From NCBI GenBank assembly GCA_009823395.1, contig CM020511.1, positions 13,231,501-13,295,500 of the forward strand: a stretch of 64,000 nt of DNA, read 5' to 3'. The DNA comes from Thamnaconus septentrionalis (taxonomy: Eukaryota > Chordata > Actinopteri > Tetraodontiformes > Monacanthidae). Shown piece after piece: positions 26,880 to 40,050 of this stretch. The notes beneath the pieces were generated by a model. That model saw only the letters and a list, made by a program, of their open reading frames with translations, was not told the origin of the DNA and ran no database searches. The translations under genes and the position numbers were made by a program. Within the stretch, counting starts at the first letter, position 1. Each line of letters begins with the position of its first letter.

Positions 26880-27205
26880 ATTACTCCTCGCTGACTAATG
26901 GTGACGATGTTGAAGTGGACCTTGCCAAAAGCCGTGTTCTCCCCTCCTTTACTGCCACATTCCCAGCTGAGGGTGAGGCCGACGTGCGGGTCCCCCAGTG
27001 TTGGCTGCCCTCCTCATGGCGAAGCTAAAAGTTGAAAAGATGCCGGAGCTGACCGAGGCCTTGGCCAGCAGCTTCGGCTCCAGCTGCAGCGTTATGACAC
27101 GCACTCAAATGTGAACTACAAAGACTGTGACTTCTCTGCTCAGGGATGTTGGAATGATCAGAATAATTACCAGAATTTGCAACATTAAAAAAAAAAAAAA
27201 AAAAA
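26880..27205 (+). pseudogene. Possible poly-A-ended retrocopy fragment
   Basis: A GC-rich, exon-like stretch runs into a run of 19 A at 27187-27205. Frames are broken: one frame is open through the start of the stretch to about 27028, and another is open from near 27041 to a TAA that overlaps the poly-A. That pattern fits a decayed processed cDNA. I do not recognise the protein, and an internal poly-A tract of a SINE or chance would look similar. Confidence 0.2.
27187..27205 (+). repeat. Poly-A tract of 19
   Basis: Nineteen consecutive A directly after an unrecognised, exon-like stretch; see the possible retrocopy. Confidence 0.95.
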
Positions 27206-30200
27206 GCTTTTGCTGAAACCTGCGCTTCAGCTCAGATTGGAAGTGACATTTCCGGTAAACAGATACTGTACACTGTATATTTGGTTTGGTGCTCCTGTCA
27301 AACAAGCCGTGTTCCTCTAGATTCCCTCTGTTTCAATAAATACCGCTTCACCCCTCTCCGCTCCGCCCCCCTGCATTTTTTTGTTGAGGAACTTATATGA
27401 TCTCCCGCAGCATGTTTCTGGAGGCAGGGTTTGCATTTGTCTCAGCGAGGAAAGTGAAGTGAAGGAAAAAAAAAAAAGCTTTCAAAAGCATTTCTCCCAG
27501 CCCACTCGCCCCTGAACAAAGACTGCTGTCAACTGGTCAAGGTTTCACTTCCTAATTACCTTCTCCTGGGGCACAATGGCCAGACCACTGCCTAACCCAG
27601 GTCACTCCAGACCCCTAACATTCTTTCCCAGACAACTGGCCCCCCCTGCACCACGGACCCGGGGTCTCTGAGGAAGTGCTACGGTGAAATGTGGCAGACT
27701 CATCTGCTCCGAGAACTTTTGTTTACTTGGCCGAGTCTACGCTGCTTGGCAAAACACAGGCAGGTTATTGATGCCTGTGTGCTGCTCATCAGTGCCGTTT
27801 GCGTTCCTTGGTAACAAAAAAACACTTTGTACGTTGGAACAGCAAATCTGACCCGGGTATGATTCTTTTGCAGGTTCCTAAGCAATCCGATTTTCATTGG
27901 ATCACATTCTTGGTGCTGTTTTCAAGCTCTTTGTCCACCGCTTAAGCTCATTCCTCGATTCATGCTCAACAAGACTTTTTAAGTCTGTCTTACCCGGGTT
28001 AGAGGTTGACAAAGGTTCACGCAGACTCCCGGCTGTGTGTCGGCGCTGCTTTTTCCCGTCCACTCTTACCTGTATCTACTGTAAAAGAACAAAAAACAAA
28101 ACAAAAAAAACCCCAAAAAGGTAAGGATTGGGAATCGAAATGAGAGCGGTGTGAAATGAAGCCCCAACCGGTTTCTTATTGAGTGGAGTGCTGAGTGATT
28201 TTCATTGATGCTCCTCTGCCACCCAAGTCACTCCTAGAGAACACCCAGACGGGAATTCCACCCGGGCTTATCTCACCAGCTCATCGACCTCGACCGCCAC
28301 CACCACCACCGCCACCGCCACCGAGGAGGAGGAGGAGTGGAAGGGTGGTGGGGTGGGACGGAGGGAAAGGGTCAAAAGGGTAAGAGGGGGGTCTTCTCAG
28401 CAGCAGCAAGGGCCTGGATTAGAGGTTGGAGGAAGCCCGTTGTTGGGGGTGGGGGCGGTGGGGTAGTTCAGCCTTGTTTACCAACAATTGGTCTGGGAGA
28501 TAGCTGTCAGCGGAGCGTACGCCAAACCCTGTCTCAAAGGAAGCTGCGGGGGTCGGGTGGGCAGGCCAAGTCGGCGAGGAGCAACAGGTTGCTGGCGAGA
28601 TAACAGATTACGGCGGCCAGATTACCAGTCCCACTCCAGAGTTCCTTCCCTCTCTCTCTCTTTCCCTCTCTCGCGACGAGAGCAACGGGGGTAGAAGCTG
28701 TGTGAGCTAATGCTTCATTAGGTCTTTACAACTATAAGCCAATGTTTTTCCAGTTGAGGAGCCACTTACGACTAAGATCCACTAAGCCCTTCATGACTTC
28801 GGGAGCGAGCGAGACGTAGCCTGAACTATTAAACTTCTTAGTTGATCACCGCCCCTTTTTCAGGTGGTTTGAAATTATTCAGACAAGTCTTGAATTTTTT
28901 TAAAGAGGAAAAAAAAGGGCCGACGGGATGTCAAGATTCTGAAAATGTGTAACAGAAGCGTCGTCGTATATTTTTCGTTCTTTTCTTTCATCGCTCCCGA
29001 ATCCCGCCAAATGAAAGTCTCCCTACATCTGTCTTGCTGTTTTTAGACAACGCGTGACATTAGTCTTCGTTTCGAGCTGTGTCTTTTGTCCAACCGACAA
29101 TCTCAGAGTAATTTAAGTAATGCAACAATTGTTATTCTAGCTGCTATATTTTGAAATTGAGCAACCCTGATTGGAGAAACGTATCATGCTTGCAGCTAGT
29201 AGCTAACAATTTATCGATGCGTTGCGAGAGTTGAGTAAAAGAACCAGGCTCATAACGAGTTTAACTTTTTCTATGGCAAACAAGCTGACTGCTCAAAATT
29301 AATCCAGTGAAAGCAGTGTGTGTAACTGTAACTTTAAACAAAACTGAAATTGTTTGCTTAAAGCTTAAATACACAATTTATCCCTAAATCTAGACAAAAT
29401 ATCCACTCCAGTAGAGCCAACCACACTCACAGCAACTCTTGGGATTACAGCGAACTCCAGGCTCATGTGAACTGACTTGTCATACTCAACGTGGCTAAAA
29501 ACAAAGCTTTTGGCACAGGGCATGTTATTGAAGTTACAAGACAAATTGGACTGCTGAGTGTTTTGGACATTTGGATGTCACCATGCATGCAGAAAGCGCA
29601 TATGTCATGTTTCTCTTTTCTGTTTATTTTTAACATTTGAACTCATTCATGGTCATCATTGGCCGTCATTGTGTTGGTATTGGGTTCTTTCCCTCTATGC
29701 AACTCCAGAGTGTCTACATGTGTTAGAAAATGTCACCAGAGCCTCCACTGACCAAACGGTGGGTAGAAAATGTCATTTTTTTGTGAACTATCCTCTTAAA
29801 GGGACAGATAACGTTTGATTGATGACTCCTGTTGGTAACCATTTCGTATCCTACAGCTGTTTAGTTCCAAATTCTAATGTGCACATTCATAAATACATTC
29901 AGATAAAAACATTAATGTTTTCAGACTACTACACGTTTTTTTTGTCACTACATAGTCTTTGAAACTAGTTTTAGCATTTCTCCATTCAGTTTTTACTACC
30001 GCCTGCTAGCCTGCTTTCCTAATTTGTCTCTTGACAAGTTCACACAGTTTCACGCAGTCTCGCGTCCTGTCACACGTACTAAAATCTTCCGAGACTGTCC
30101 TCTAAATCAGACGAACACATCAAGCAGTGTGAAAGCGCCAGCGCTGTAAAACCGCTGCTCCTTCCACCTTATCAAAAAAGCAGAACGCATGAAACAAATA

Positions 30201-31335
30201 TTCCGTGAGCGTGCCAAGCGCTTTCACCGACAGTTTTAAAAAAGTGTGAAATGGAAAAGCAATCTGTCATTCAGCTGATGTGAAAACTAGCACCGGGAGG
30301 ACTTTAACTTGTAGTACAGCAGGTGAAATAGCTATAAAACCAGCAAAAAATAACACCCTCCAAGAGAAATTCCCAAATTCACTTAGCGATATCAACATAT
30401 GTGAACGCTTCACTGTAAAAACAATATGATGCATTTTTTTCACCAGTTTCCACCCTCGGCTGCTAACACACGGACAGACATGTACACATACTGTCCTCTG
30501 CCTTACTGTGTCTGTGTTCCTCTTTTGGACAAATTTAAACTCATATATATTGTCACTCATCGGTCTCCCATTATGAAGTGGTCATGTTTAGCCTCTTGTG
30601 ATTTCAGTGGGCCTCTTTTCTCCAGATTTCACATTGTTTGGGGTGTTGAAAGATCCCGACCCAACCACAAGTGACCCAGAACATTTCAAACACAGCCTCG
30701 TTTGTGAAATAGTTTCTTTTAACTGAGCAGATTTTTAGCGCCTTTTGGCTTCAAAATCACTGCGAATAAATGTGAGGCCTATTTGTCTGAGGACGTTTTT
30801 CTAAAGCGGAGACATATTTGAATTCAATACAAATTCTGTGGTTACTCTTAGCAAACAGTGACTGGAAATATGGAAACAGCCAGCTTGTTATGTTGTGTGC
30901 AGCCTGTGAGGCAGTGAAGGAGCCAATGGGAAAAACTGAACATATGGACTCAAAGAAGCAGGGTTTTTTTGGGTTTTTTTTTTGTAATACGATTTCAAGG
31001 GCACTTATTTTGTTGGCATTGAAGGATCGTTTTATTCCCCTTGGTGTCAGAAACAAATCTCTACATTCTGCATTCATACATAAAACCAGATGCCTCCATA
31101 CATATAACCATCAACATGCTGTCAATTTCCACTTTCACCCCTTATTAAAAGCAAAAGCCTTGCTTTTAAATCCTTCATCTGCGCCGCAGGTACATCATCT
31201 CCAGCCAATAAACCCGACACACAACTTCAACTGATCTGCTGCGGCTTTTAGTGGTCATGCATCCTCAGCCTCATTCCTTTCTCAGTACTGGTACATGAGG
31301 TCATGACCTCCAGTGCACGAAGGATGAGGGTCAAC
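27206..31335. other. Intergenic: no gene seen
   Basis: A ccaccaccaccaccgccacc stretch near 28300 runs into a gga tract, followed by G runs at 28443-28463. The rest is AT-rich with no recognised element or exon. Confidence 0.55.
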
Positions 31336-31391
31336 CGTGTGCGTGTGTGTGTGTGTGCGCGAGCGCACATGCATGTGAGTGTGTGTGTATG
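31336..31391 (+). repeat. Compound TG/CG microsatellite
   Basis: Interrupted gtgtgtgtgcgcgagcgc followed by further tgtg runs. Confidence 0.85.
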
Positions 31392-32714
31392 TGCAGTAAT
31401 GGCACAGTGGGAAGTTGACACTGAGTGTTTCTGACTTGATAACTGATTTGCCCCCGCGTTCACCTTTAATCTTTGATGGGCCTGGCCGGTGGAGGGGTCA
31501 CAGAGTGGTACTGCGGGATTTAACCCAAAACGACTCAATGGTTTGTCTAAATCCCATCCGAAATTGTGTCACTCACTCACAAATGCTCACTGGGAGTTTC
31601 CTTTACATCCGAGCACCTTGGGATCGCATATTGACACTAAAACAAAAAAGGGACAATTTTGCAATGTCACACAAACAATTAATGTTTTGCCCTGCCAAAA
31701 TCTGCGTTTAAACCACATCTACCGATCCAAAAACAGTCCAGTAGCCTCAACTCAACCTTCAAGAATGTGATGATCTGGACAACTGAGAACCCCCAGAGAG
31801 ATATCATTATGTTAATCGCAAGTTTTGTTGAACCATATTTGCTCATTTAAATGTTGATGGCTTTATAATAACAACAATTACTTATAATAAACTATTAGTT
31901 GCAAAGTATTTGTTTAAACCAGAACCTGGAGAAGTGACTAGCAATGGCTCATTTAAGGCTGAAACTGAGCTTGGCTGATCAAATCAAGGTTAATTACTTC
32001 ATGACAATAAAGTTTTCACAAACCCAAATGAATCCCCTTAAACATCAGTCATTTTCCGAGTCTCTGCTCTTGAGACATTATACTCATGTGTTTGTGTGTT
32101 ACTTGCACAAATAGTTTAACCTGAACCAGATTTTCTTTTCGACCAAAGACTCCCTCAAGCGGAGACATGAAAAACGCGTAGCAGAATAAAAAATGACTCT
32201 GCAACAAATTCTTTTTAAACTCCTCTCTGTCAGTGAGATAATTGCAATGTTGTAAGAAAGAAAAGAAACTCCTCGGTCGGCGAAAGTGCTCAGTGCAGCG
32301 ACAAGATGGATGTGGAACGAAGAGCCAGAAAAACAGACTCGGCTGCCACGTGCTTTCCTGATCGGAACCGCACTATTAGCAGGCGAGATGTCTCCGGCTC
32401 GCCAGCACAATTCAAATCTAATTAATCTTCGTCGTCTCTGTCTCTCAGAAATGCTTTCATTTGCTAAACTTCCTTTTTTTGAGCAGGGGTGTTTGGCCAT
32501 TGCAGCCAAAAAGAAAAATGTGTTATTCATCTTCACGGCCTCCCATTTACTGTATGTTCCTCCCCGTTTCTCCACCATTGGACCATTCTCACAGACGGTG
32601 TGGGGTTTTGGCTTTGTGTCACAAACTTGCATTGAGTTGTGTTTTTTTTTCTGTTGTTATTTTTGGACGAGGTCAAATACAATTTTCTGGTACTGGTGAC
32701 AAAGAAGAAGGTTC

Positions 32715-32763
32715 TGTCTATCTATCTATCCATCTATCTGTCAATCTATCTTTCCATCCATCG
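32715..32763 (+). repeat. (CTAT)n tetranucleotide repeat
   Basis: Imperfect tctatctatc and ccatc units over about 49 bases. Confidence 0.9.
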
Positions 32764-32955
32764 TGAGGCCGTACAGGCGCTGCAGACCGCGGCCAGGCTT
32801 GGTGCGTCCAACCGCCGCACAAGATGTTGGAGCTGCAGAAGGTTCTCGCTGTCACATGGTGGGCTGGTGCTTCAGAAAGATTAATAATGTTGTGAGAGAG
32901 TGATCTAGTGGCCAGCTATATCCTCCAGGTGGTTGTAAGTTACAGCGCTCGAAAT

Positions 32956-33000
32956 GGGAGAGAGCACGAGAGAGAGAGAGAGAGAGAGAGTGAGAGAGAG
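32956..33000 (+). repeat. (GA)n microsatellite
   Basis: GA runs with cac and tg interruptions, followed by poly-A. Confidence 0.9.
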
Positions 33001-35462
33001 AAAAAAATGTGCAATTCTGGGTTACACAATGGAAGGCAGAAGGTATTTGAACAGCTGCAACAGTTGCCTCTCGGCAGAATATTGATCGTCGTTACCAGAT
33101 GCCGGGCGAATCAAGGAGTACAGAGAACGTGCGCGCTTTGATTCCAAAACGGAAAAAAAAAAACCTTGAGGATTTGTTGAAATGATTTGATGAGATTGTG
33201 GAGATCGGGGAAGAGTTGGCAAGTTGTCACGAACGAGCCGATCGCCTCACGGAAAGACGGATTCGAAGGGAATCGGCCTATACACAGATCCGCGTGTTTA
33301 GAGCAGAAGTGCCATTAGGAAGAAGTGGCACCTTTCTGAGAAGCCCTAATGGCCGTGGCCTGGCTTTCATGTGAGTAAATGCTGTTTATATTAGGCCTCA
33401 GCTCCTACATTAGTGTCCTTCAAACGGCTACGCCCTCGCAGCCCTTTCAAATACTTCACGGCCCTCCTGTGCAGGAGCTCTTATCAACGGGGCTCGTGCA
33501 CCAGTGGAAAGTGTATACATGCGTGTGTGCGGTTTAGAGTGCAGTCATTGAAGGGCTTCATGAAAGAATGGAAAGTATGTAGCCATCTCTGCAGGCTGGC
33601 CGCACTTTTCGTTTTCTTTCTTTCTCACCTGCACCTTATATGCCCAGTTATGGCCAGACTCACAGCAGGTTGTGTAAAACAAACACTGCCCCCTACAGGT
33701 TTGACACCCGCTCTACAATCCAAGCGTTGGATCAAAGGTAATCAGCGTGGATCTCGGGCTAAGTTGGAACAACTGCACTTCTTTTTATCCAACATCTTAA
33801 AGCCAGTTGTTTTAATAATTTTTTCTTTTTGCGAGATATACGTTCCAATACCGCAAAAAGATCTGAATCCCTGCCACAAATCTGTTTCCTCTCTGTTCAG
33901 TCTTCCTCACTTTGCTCGGGGCCTAACTGTTTTCAGACAGGATCTGTCTGCGCGGAGGCGAACACACAGGAGTTAGGCAGGCCTCCATCATATGGCCCCT
34001 TTCCCAGAGTTCCTGATCCCCAGATATAAGTGTGCGTGTCATCAGCCTCAGCTTTTTAAACGCTTTAAGCACGCGAGCCAAGGTGCTCAGCGATTCCGAC
34101 ACAGGCGGATGCATTCATTCACAGTCGCGTTCCTCGTAAACAAATTTCTTTTGCTCTCGCAGAGGCCAGCGCAGGCCCCCTAATCTCTAAAGGGAGCGTG
34201 GATTTATTTTAGATAAGGCAGGAAGTTACTTGGGTAGATTTTGGATCAGCAAACAGACCAAGAGGTCTGGCAGACACAGACACACACGAGGACTCACACG
34301 CACACACACATAAATACATGTGAACAAGTGTAGGCTGTATGGCAGAACAACACATGCAGGGCGTAAAAAAAGCCCATCACAGTCAATCAGGCGTCAGCTG
34401 CTAGTCAGGGAGGAAAAGAGAGGAAACTTTACCCTGGCTGTGGCCCTCCTGAGTTTGGCCTGCCATGTGCAGCGCGGGGGGAAACCCACTGGATGTCACA
34501 TACATCTTGATTTTTATGAATGCTTTGATAGCTCCCCAGAAGACACTCCCATGGCCAGGTGGAGGGTATTTACACAAGCTGTGTCGGGCAGGCAAAAAGA
34601 AAAAGAAAAAATTAGGTGGAGGGATGTTTGCTGATCCAATTCGCTTTAATAGAGAGAAAACAAAATATATTCTAATTACGACTGCTAGTAATGTATCTGG
34701 CAGTGGACCGAGGGAAGCGGGTCACTTAAACGCACCGTGCCCTGATCATCAGGTGTGATGGCTGATGACTGTTGCTGACGCACGGCATCACACACAAGCG
34801 TGTGTTTGCAGTAATTAACACGTATTTGATTGAATAAGATGACAGTGCTCTCCAAATCGTGATGCATTTTGTAATGCTTCACACACTTCATGTCCCAGAA
34901 GTGCAGTGTTAGACAACACAGTGCCAAGCTGGATATTGTTCTAGTTATTCACGAGCTATCCATGTCTAGTTCATGTTTTAAAGCAACATTGACATTGCCT
35001 TTACAAACTGTTATCAGAAGAGGCCCATTTGTAAACTATAGTAACCTCATCAGATCTTAAAGGTCTCACATGGGGCACAAACACCTCTTTCAGGTGAAGA
35101 CAAAACCCAACCAGGCTTGTCGTGCCACCTTTTAAGAGCAACTCACTGCCTTTGGTCTCTTTCCAAACATGCAGAAGCTCCAAATTAAGATGTAGCATTT
35201 TTTCAGTCGAGTTTAAACAAAGGGCTAATAACCTGTTCGGTGGGACAGTCTTAATGCTATAGAACAAGAACAGAAATAACAATGATAATAATCTATGCAT
35301 CTGTAATAATACAGATAATCTGCCTGGTAATCTACTGGCTAAGGTTTAAAACAAATGCACTTCTTTGGTAAAAGAATGTGGTATTTCCTCTTCTGAAAAA
35401 ACAGAAGTCTGTACTTTAAAGTAGCAGCCGCGTGTACATCCTGAGGTTTTTGGTCAATCGCT

Positions 35463-35476
35463 CGCGCGCGCGCGCG

Positions 35477-35561
<85 letters not shown>
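35463..35561 (+). repeat. (CG)7 joined to (CA)42 microsatellite
   Basis: Fourteen bases of alternating CG meet an 84-base uninterrupted CA run, with one C at the junction. It is the longest microsatellite in the window. The long Thr-His and Cys-Val frames here are translations of the repeat. Confidence 0.98.
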
Positions 35562-35562
<1 letters not shown>

Positions 35563-36264
35563 GAGTGTGGTGAGACAAAGAACAGCTGCCAGTCCAACAG
35601 TTTACAAGAGAAACCTTCAAATACACCTCAATCAAATCAAAAAAAAAAAAAAAAGAGCACACAACTATGCAAGCCAGCTCCCATTAGCCCAGTATGACTC
35701 GAGGCTTTATTGCTTCCAACGCCGCAAAGACAAATTCCATGCATTGTGGTCGTCAGTGATAATTAGGATCTGCCAAACACCTTCGGTCTCCGCTCAGCTC
35801 AATACATATTCAGTATCAGCACAGGGTAAATGCCTTTTGGTTTTCTAATGGTCTCCCTGCAACACGGAGGAGGGAGGTGGAGGAAGTTATAATCTGCAAG
35901 AATGCTGTGTGATGTGACCACAGCTCAGTCAAGTGAAACAACACACCAGATGCATTATTCATGAAAAAAAAAGAACCGGTATCATATTTATGTAAGGGAC
36001 CTATAAGCCATTTGTTTAATATTGACAGAAGGAAGCTACACCATCTGAGAGGTGAAGGCAAAATGAAAGTCTAGTCAAACCTTCTAGTTTTCTGCTTTGT
36101 CTGCTGCGAAATAAGAAAAACCCACACAAGTGGTGGATGCGGCCTCTAAATCTCCGTGTGAAACATGTTTGCATAAATACACATTTGTTCCCAGTTGCAG
36201 TGGTTTTTTGTGCCCAATGTGTCCACGCCGAGGCCTGCATGTTAGCGTTTCTCTGCGCCGCCGC

Positions 36265-36284
36265 TGCCTGCCTGCCTGCCTGCC
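36265..36284 (+). repeat. (GCCT)n short tandem repeat
   Basis: About five uninterrupted gcct units. Confidence 0.85.
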
Positions 36285-36530
36285 TCCTTGGAACATGGGA
36301 ATTGTCAGGAGTGAGTACCGGTGTGCCAGCCCCTTGCTTTTTAATGAATCCCACCTGTGACACATTTGCACATTCATTCCTCTCCAAGGAGGAGATCCCG
36401 TTGCCAAAGCAAAGCCTGTGCCGAGTGAAAGGCTGCGGCTCGGCGGCGTTGCAAATCTTAATAGTGTACCCAAGATGGCTGCGGATCAACTCCGTCAACC
36501 CATTCAGGACCTGACGCCGACTTTTGAGAG

Positions 36531-36534
<4 letters not shown>

Positions 36535-36577
<43 letters not shown>
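36535..36577 (+). repeat. (TG)n microsatellite
   Basis: Uninterrupted 43-base TG run. Confidence 0.98.
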
Positions 36578-36578
<1 letters not shown>

Positions 36579-36699
36579 TGTAATTTCGTACGTGCGCACT
36601 TCCAAGTTTCACTCAGCGCCAGGAGTCGAAGGGGTGCACTTGGAATGTCAGGGCGCGTTGCCTCGGTCAAGAAACCCTCTGGCACGTGAAAGAGATTTC

Positions 36700-36835
36700 A
36701 CAAACATGAGCACGTCGAATGATTAATTCGACGGCTAATCTCTCCTCAAAACTGTGTACACGCCATTATCTTTAAAGATTATTGGGGCATTCATCTCTGG
36801 CTTCTCTGCGTGAAACTGAATAGCCTCGCCGCGGA
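36700..36835. promoter_or_regulatory. Candidate non-coding regulatory block with palindrome
   Basis: An 8 bp perfect inverted repeat CGTCGAAT-GATTA-ATTCGACG occupies 36713-36733, followed by ggctaatctc and atctttaaagattattgg. Repeat-free and ordered; regulatory role inferred. Confidence 0.32.
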
Positions 36836-37684
36836 TGCGTCGTCGTCATCCGTTTTTGAGAGCCATTTTTTTATGTTTTTTTTTTTTTTTTGGATGGCTC
36901 TGCAGAATCGGTCTCTGCATCCCACAGCTGTGAGAGACTTTGATCGCATGTGAGGCTGAAAAGATTTGAGGGGAAAAGATACGATCGCGGCTGCTGAAAC
37001 CTGCTTTGGAATGCAGGTTTCGGAGGAGAGCAAATGATGTCGCCCACATAAACATCCAGATGAGGAGCAAGCTAATTTTTTTTTTAAAGTGCACTTGGAC
37101 TGAGACCAAAATGCAAGTATGGCTGGAGATCAGTCAATAAGTGGAGGGTATATTAAATTGGTTGCAAAAGCCACGAGTTGCACCGTCAGGAAACATCATT
37201 AACGGACGGCTGTTTATGGTTTTATTTTGAAATCAGTCATTTTTTCAGTCGTATTTATTTTACTATGCTGTCTCCTTTTAAGAGCTTTTAAGACATTGTT
37301 TCTCTCGGGACAGTAATGAGAGGCAGCCTCCTCTGCCTTGACCCGGACACAAATGCGTACTATCAAATGTTATGCTGCTATACAGAAGTACTTTGGGTAG
37401 TTGGTTTTGGTGGTAAATTCTCTTGGAATGTGGTCTTTTTGTGATTAAACGATGACGTTTAGACGACCCAAAGTTAGATTCACCTGTGCAACTACTTGAA
37501 TTAGGAGGGACTTTGCCATTCACAGCTTCTCCCGCTGCAAAATTCTGCTCTTAATTCAGCCCCTTTTTTGACTGAATCCTTCGCCACTGTTGCAGTTGCC
37601 ATCCTGTTGTTGCTCATTTCTGCAATGTTGCTCCCAGTTGGTGGTCCTAGTAATGAGTGGCGGGGGGTGGGCGGTTCCACGCTG

Positions 37685-37830
37685 AATGGGATGCCAGAGA
37701 TCTTTAGCTACGCTCCTCCGGGGCCTTTTTCATTTAGTCGCCCTGAGCTCATAATTGTGTGACTAAAGTTATTGTTCTCTTAATTGAAGCCATTCAGGGG
37801 GCCTCCACGAGTCCCGCCCCCTTCCACCTC
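37685..37830. promoter_or_regulatory. Candidate conserved non-coding block
   Basis: Contains agagatctttagctacg, gagctcataattgtgtgac, aaagttattgttctcttaat and attgaagccattc. The run is repeat-free and ends in a C-rich tract. Enhancer identity is inferred. Confidence 0.32.
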
Positions 37831-40027
37831 CCCCCTCCCCTCCCCTCCACCTCTTCTCCCCTCAGGTGGCACTCAGGTGATCAAGCGGGACTTTCAGGTG
37901 GGACTCGGGCGCTGACTCAAACGTGATTAAATGGTTGCGTTGAGGGGGCAAGGCAGAAAAATAAAGTTGCAAAGAAAAGTTATCCATACTATGTTGAAAA
38001 TACACACATTCTTGTTTCCTGCACCACTTCTATGGCAGAATACTGTAAGTGGCGTTCAGTGCAGTCAATGGAGCAATGTGAAATGCCCAGAGCACAGGTA
38101 CAAACGCCCCCTGTGACATAAGGAGAAAATAAATAAATGTATCCCCAGTTCAGGGATTTACCACAGCTTTGGGTATCGCAAACACTTTTATTGTTGTAAA
38201 CCACACAGTGAACGTAACAGCTTAGGCCCACTTGCATTCACTTCTGTGTTTACATTTGTTGCTTAATATGTTTGACACAGAAGCGTCCACGTACGTTTTC
38301 TGCTTGGAGTCGAAGAGGGCGAGGGAGGCAAAGCTGGGCACATGTGTGAGAGCAGTTGACAACACAAAGAAAAGTTGCCCTGAAACTTGCAAATGGAAAA
38401 AAGGAACCTGCAGGGGCCACAGTTTGTTTTCACCTGAAGCAGTCATTTATCTTGGCCAAAACCCAACACTAAACCGCTGTGTATGTTTCTATGGTCTCGG
38501 TGGGTTTGCGTGTGCACCACAGCCACTTAAAGCTGTGTGGGGAGCTGCAGGTTTCGGCCCTAATCTAGGAATTGTGAAACCGCACCGTTTCCTCGCACTT
38601 GAGGAGCGCCTGGCATCTTGTCGGGAGCTGCGTCAGGCAGGCGCATGCAGATGAGACGCGGGATGTGTGTTTGTTTTCGTTTCGCTGTGGTGAGCTGGCT
38701 GAAGGAACGGTTGGTTCAGCCACAGATTTAGCACTAAAAAAAAAAAAAATCCACTTCAGCATCAACAGCGGTGAGAGTTGGCTGTGAACTAGGTACGGGG
38801 AGACCACTTTAAGATTTTCAGTTTATTGAATTTTTTTTAGTTTTAATAGACTTTAAAATGCAAACAGGCCGCGCGGTTAGGTTATTCTCTGCCTTTCCCC
38901 GAAGCTCGCTGGTGTTTTCAGTTACTTTCTTTGTTTAATGGATTTTAGTTTATGACGACCAATCTAACGTAGCCAATGCCTCTAGCTGCAAAAAAAAAGT
39001 TCTACAGCCCCAATGTGTGACATCTCCCGCCATCAGCTAGAAACAGGGTCAGATTTTCCCCTTGGGAGTAGGTGGAGAGTAAAACAGCTGGAAGAAGTTC
39101 AAGCATAGGACTGACATATTTGTCATGTGACCAGACATGGCACTCTAATGCTAATATGTTAATGACCCCCCACTTAGGGAGGTGGCAGTATAGCCGATTG
39201 TTGCATCTACAGTTGTTGTGCTGCCACCAAGTGGCCAAACTGGACTGCAGACAAACAAGATCTACAGTGTAAGACTCTGTGTTGAGTAGAATAATGTGTT
39301 TGTTTCTCAGTATATCTGCCATTTGTCGTCCAAGTGTTGTCTTCAGTGTATAAGGTTACAAATCTATCTATGTTAGACTGTAATCTATTTGTTGCAGTAG
39401 CTGTATATGGGTATAGCTGCATGTAGCACGAGGAAACATCATTGTGCATCTATTTAACAAGTCAGCCTGTGTAAATATGTCTCAAAATGTGTTAAAGCTG
39501 TTTTTTCCCCCGCTATTTCTACAGAACAAATATAATATAAAACGGTTAGGAATTGTCATAATTCTGAGCAACAAGAAAAAATGCAAGCAGCCTTTTTCTC
39601 ATTATGGTCAAAGTGAAACTCAACTTTTTTGACTCCAAAGCATAATGTTTACAGAAAAAAATGAGTCAATGTGACTCACGTTTCAGCGCCTGCGCCTTAC
39701 AGATAGCGAGTCCCACCATCCATCCTGTGCTCCAAACAATCCACACAATAGATTCTACGCTGACTGACTTGTGTGAAGTCAGATTAGCTCAAATTTCCTC
39801 AACAAGATCTTTCACAACACCAGCAAAAAACAAAAAAACAGTCCTCTGAGTGGGGATTTACCGCCTCCTTCCAGTCAACAGCCCCCTTGGGAGCTCTCCT
39901 GAATGAATCCCAGACCGCTTCACAACTCGGCTATCATGCTGACCTGCCGTGCCAGCAGCTACTCTAACCTGAAGCCTACTCACCCTCGCTATACAGCCAC
40001 ATCCTGACTGTAAATCACTAGCTTGGG

Positions 40028-40050
40028 AAAAAAAAAAAAAAAAAAAAAAA
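40028..40050 (+). repeat. Poly-A tract of 23
   Basis: Twenty-three consecutive A. The sequence before it, 39850-40027, does not resemble a SINE I know. Confidence 0.95.

Larger units (their letters stand above)
31392..35462. other. Intergenic: no gene seen
   Basis: Apart from the listed microsatellites the sequence is ordinary. 32330-32450 (with caaatctaattaatcttcg) and 33300-33420 are ordered and enhancer-like. A 177-codon minus frame (32099-32632) and a 187-codon plus frame (33413-33976) show no domain or splice support. Confidence 0.5.

Noticed and set aside
32099..32632. 177-codon minus-strand frame
   Set aside because: No domain recognised, and an opposing 137-codon frame is equally plausible by eye; likely chance.
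33413..33976. 187-codon plus-strand frame
   Set aside because: Ordinary residue mix but no known domain, and the DNA before it reads as non-coding. It cannot be excluded without transcript data.
35339..35848. Overlapping 107- and 138-codon frames on opposite strands
   Set aside because: Both are translations of the CG/CA microsatellite and poly-A; runs of Cys-Val and Thr-His have no coding support.
36016..36612. 198-codon minus-strand frame, the longest in the window
   Set aside because: It begins inside a TG repeat, has no recognisable domain, and overlaps open frames on the other strand.
38990..39300. Possible DNA-element end around ctgccaccaagtggcc
   Set aside because: The word recalls fish repeat termini, but no matching inverted partner or target duplication was found.
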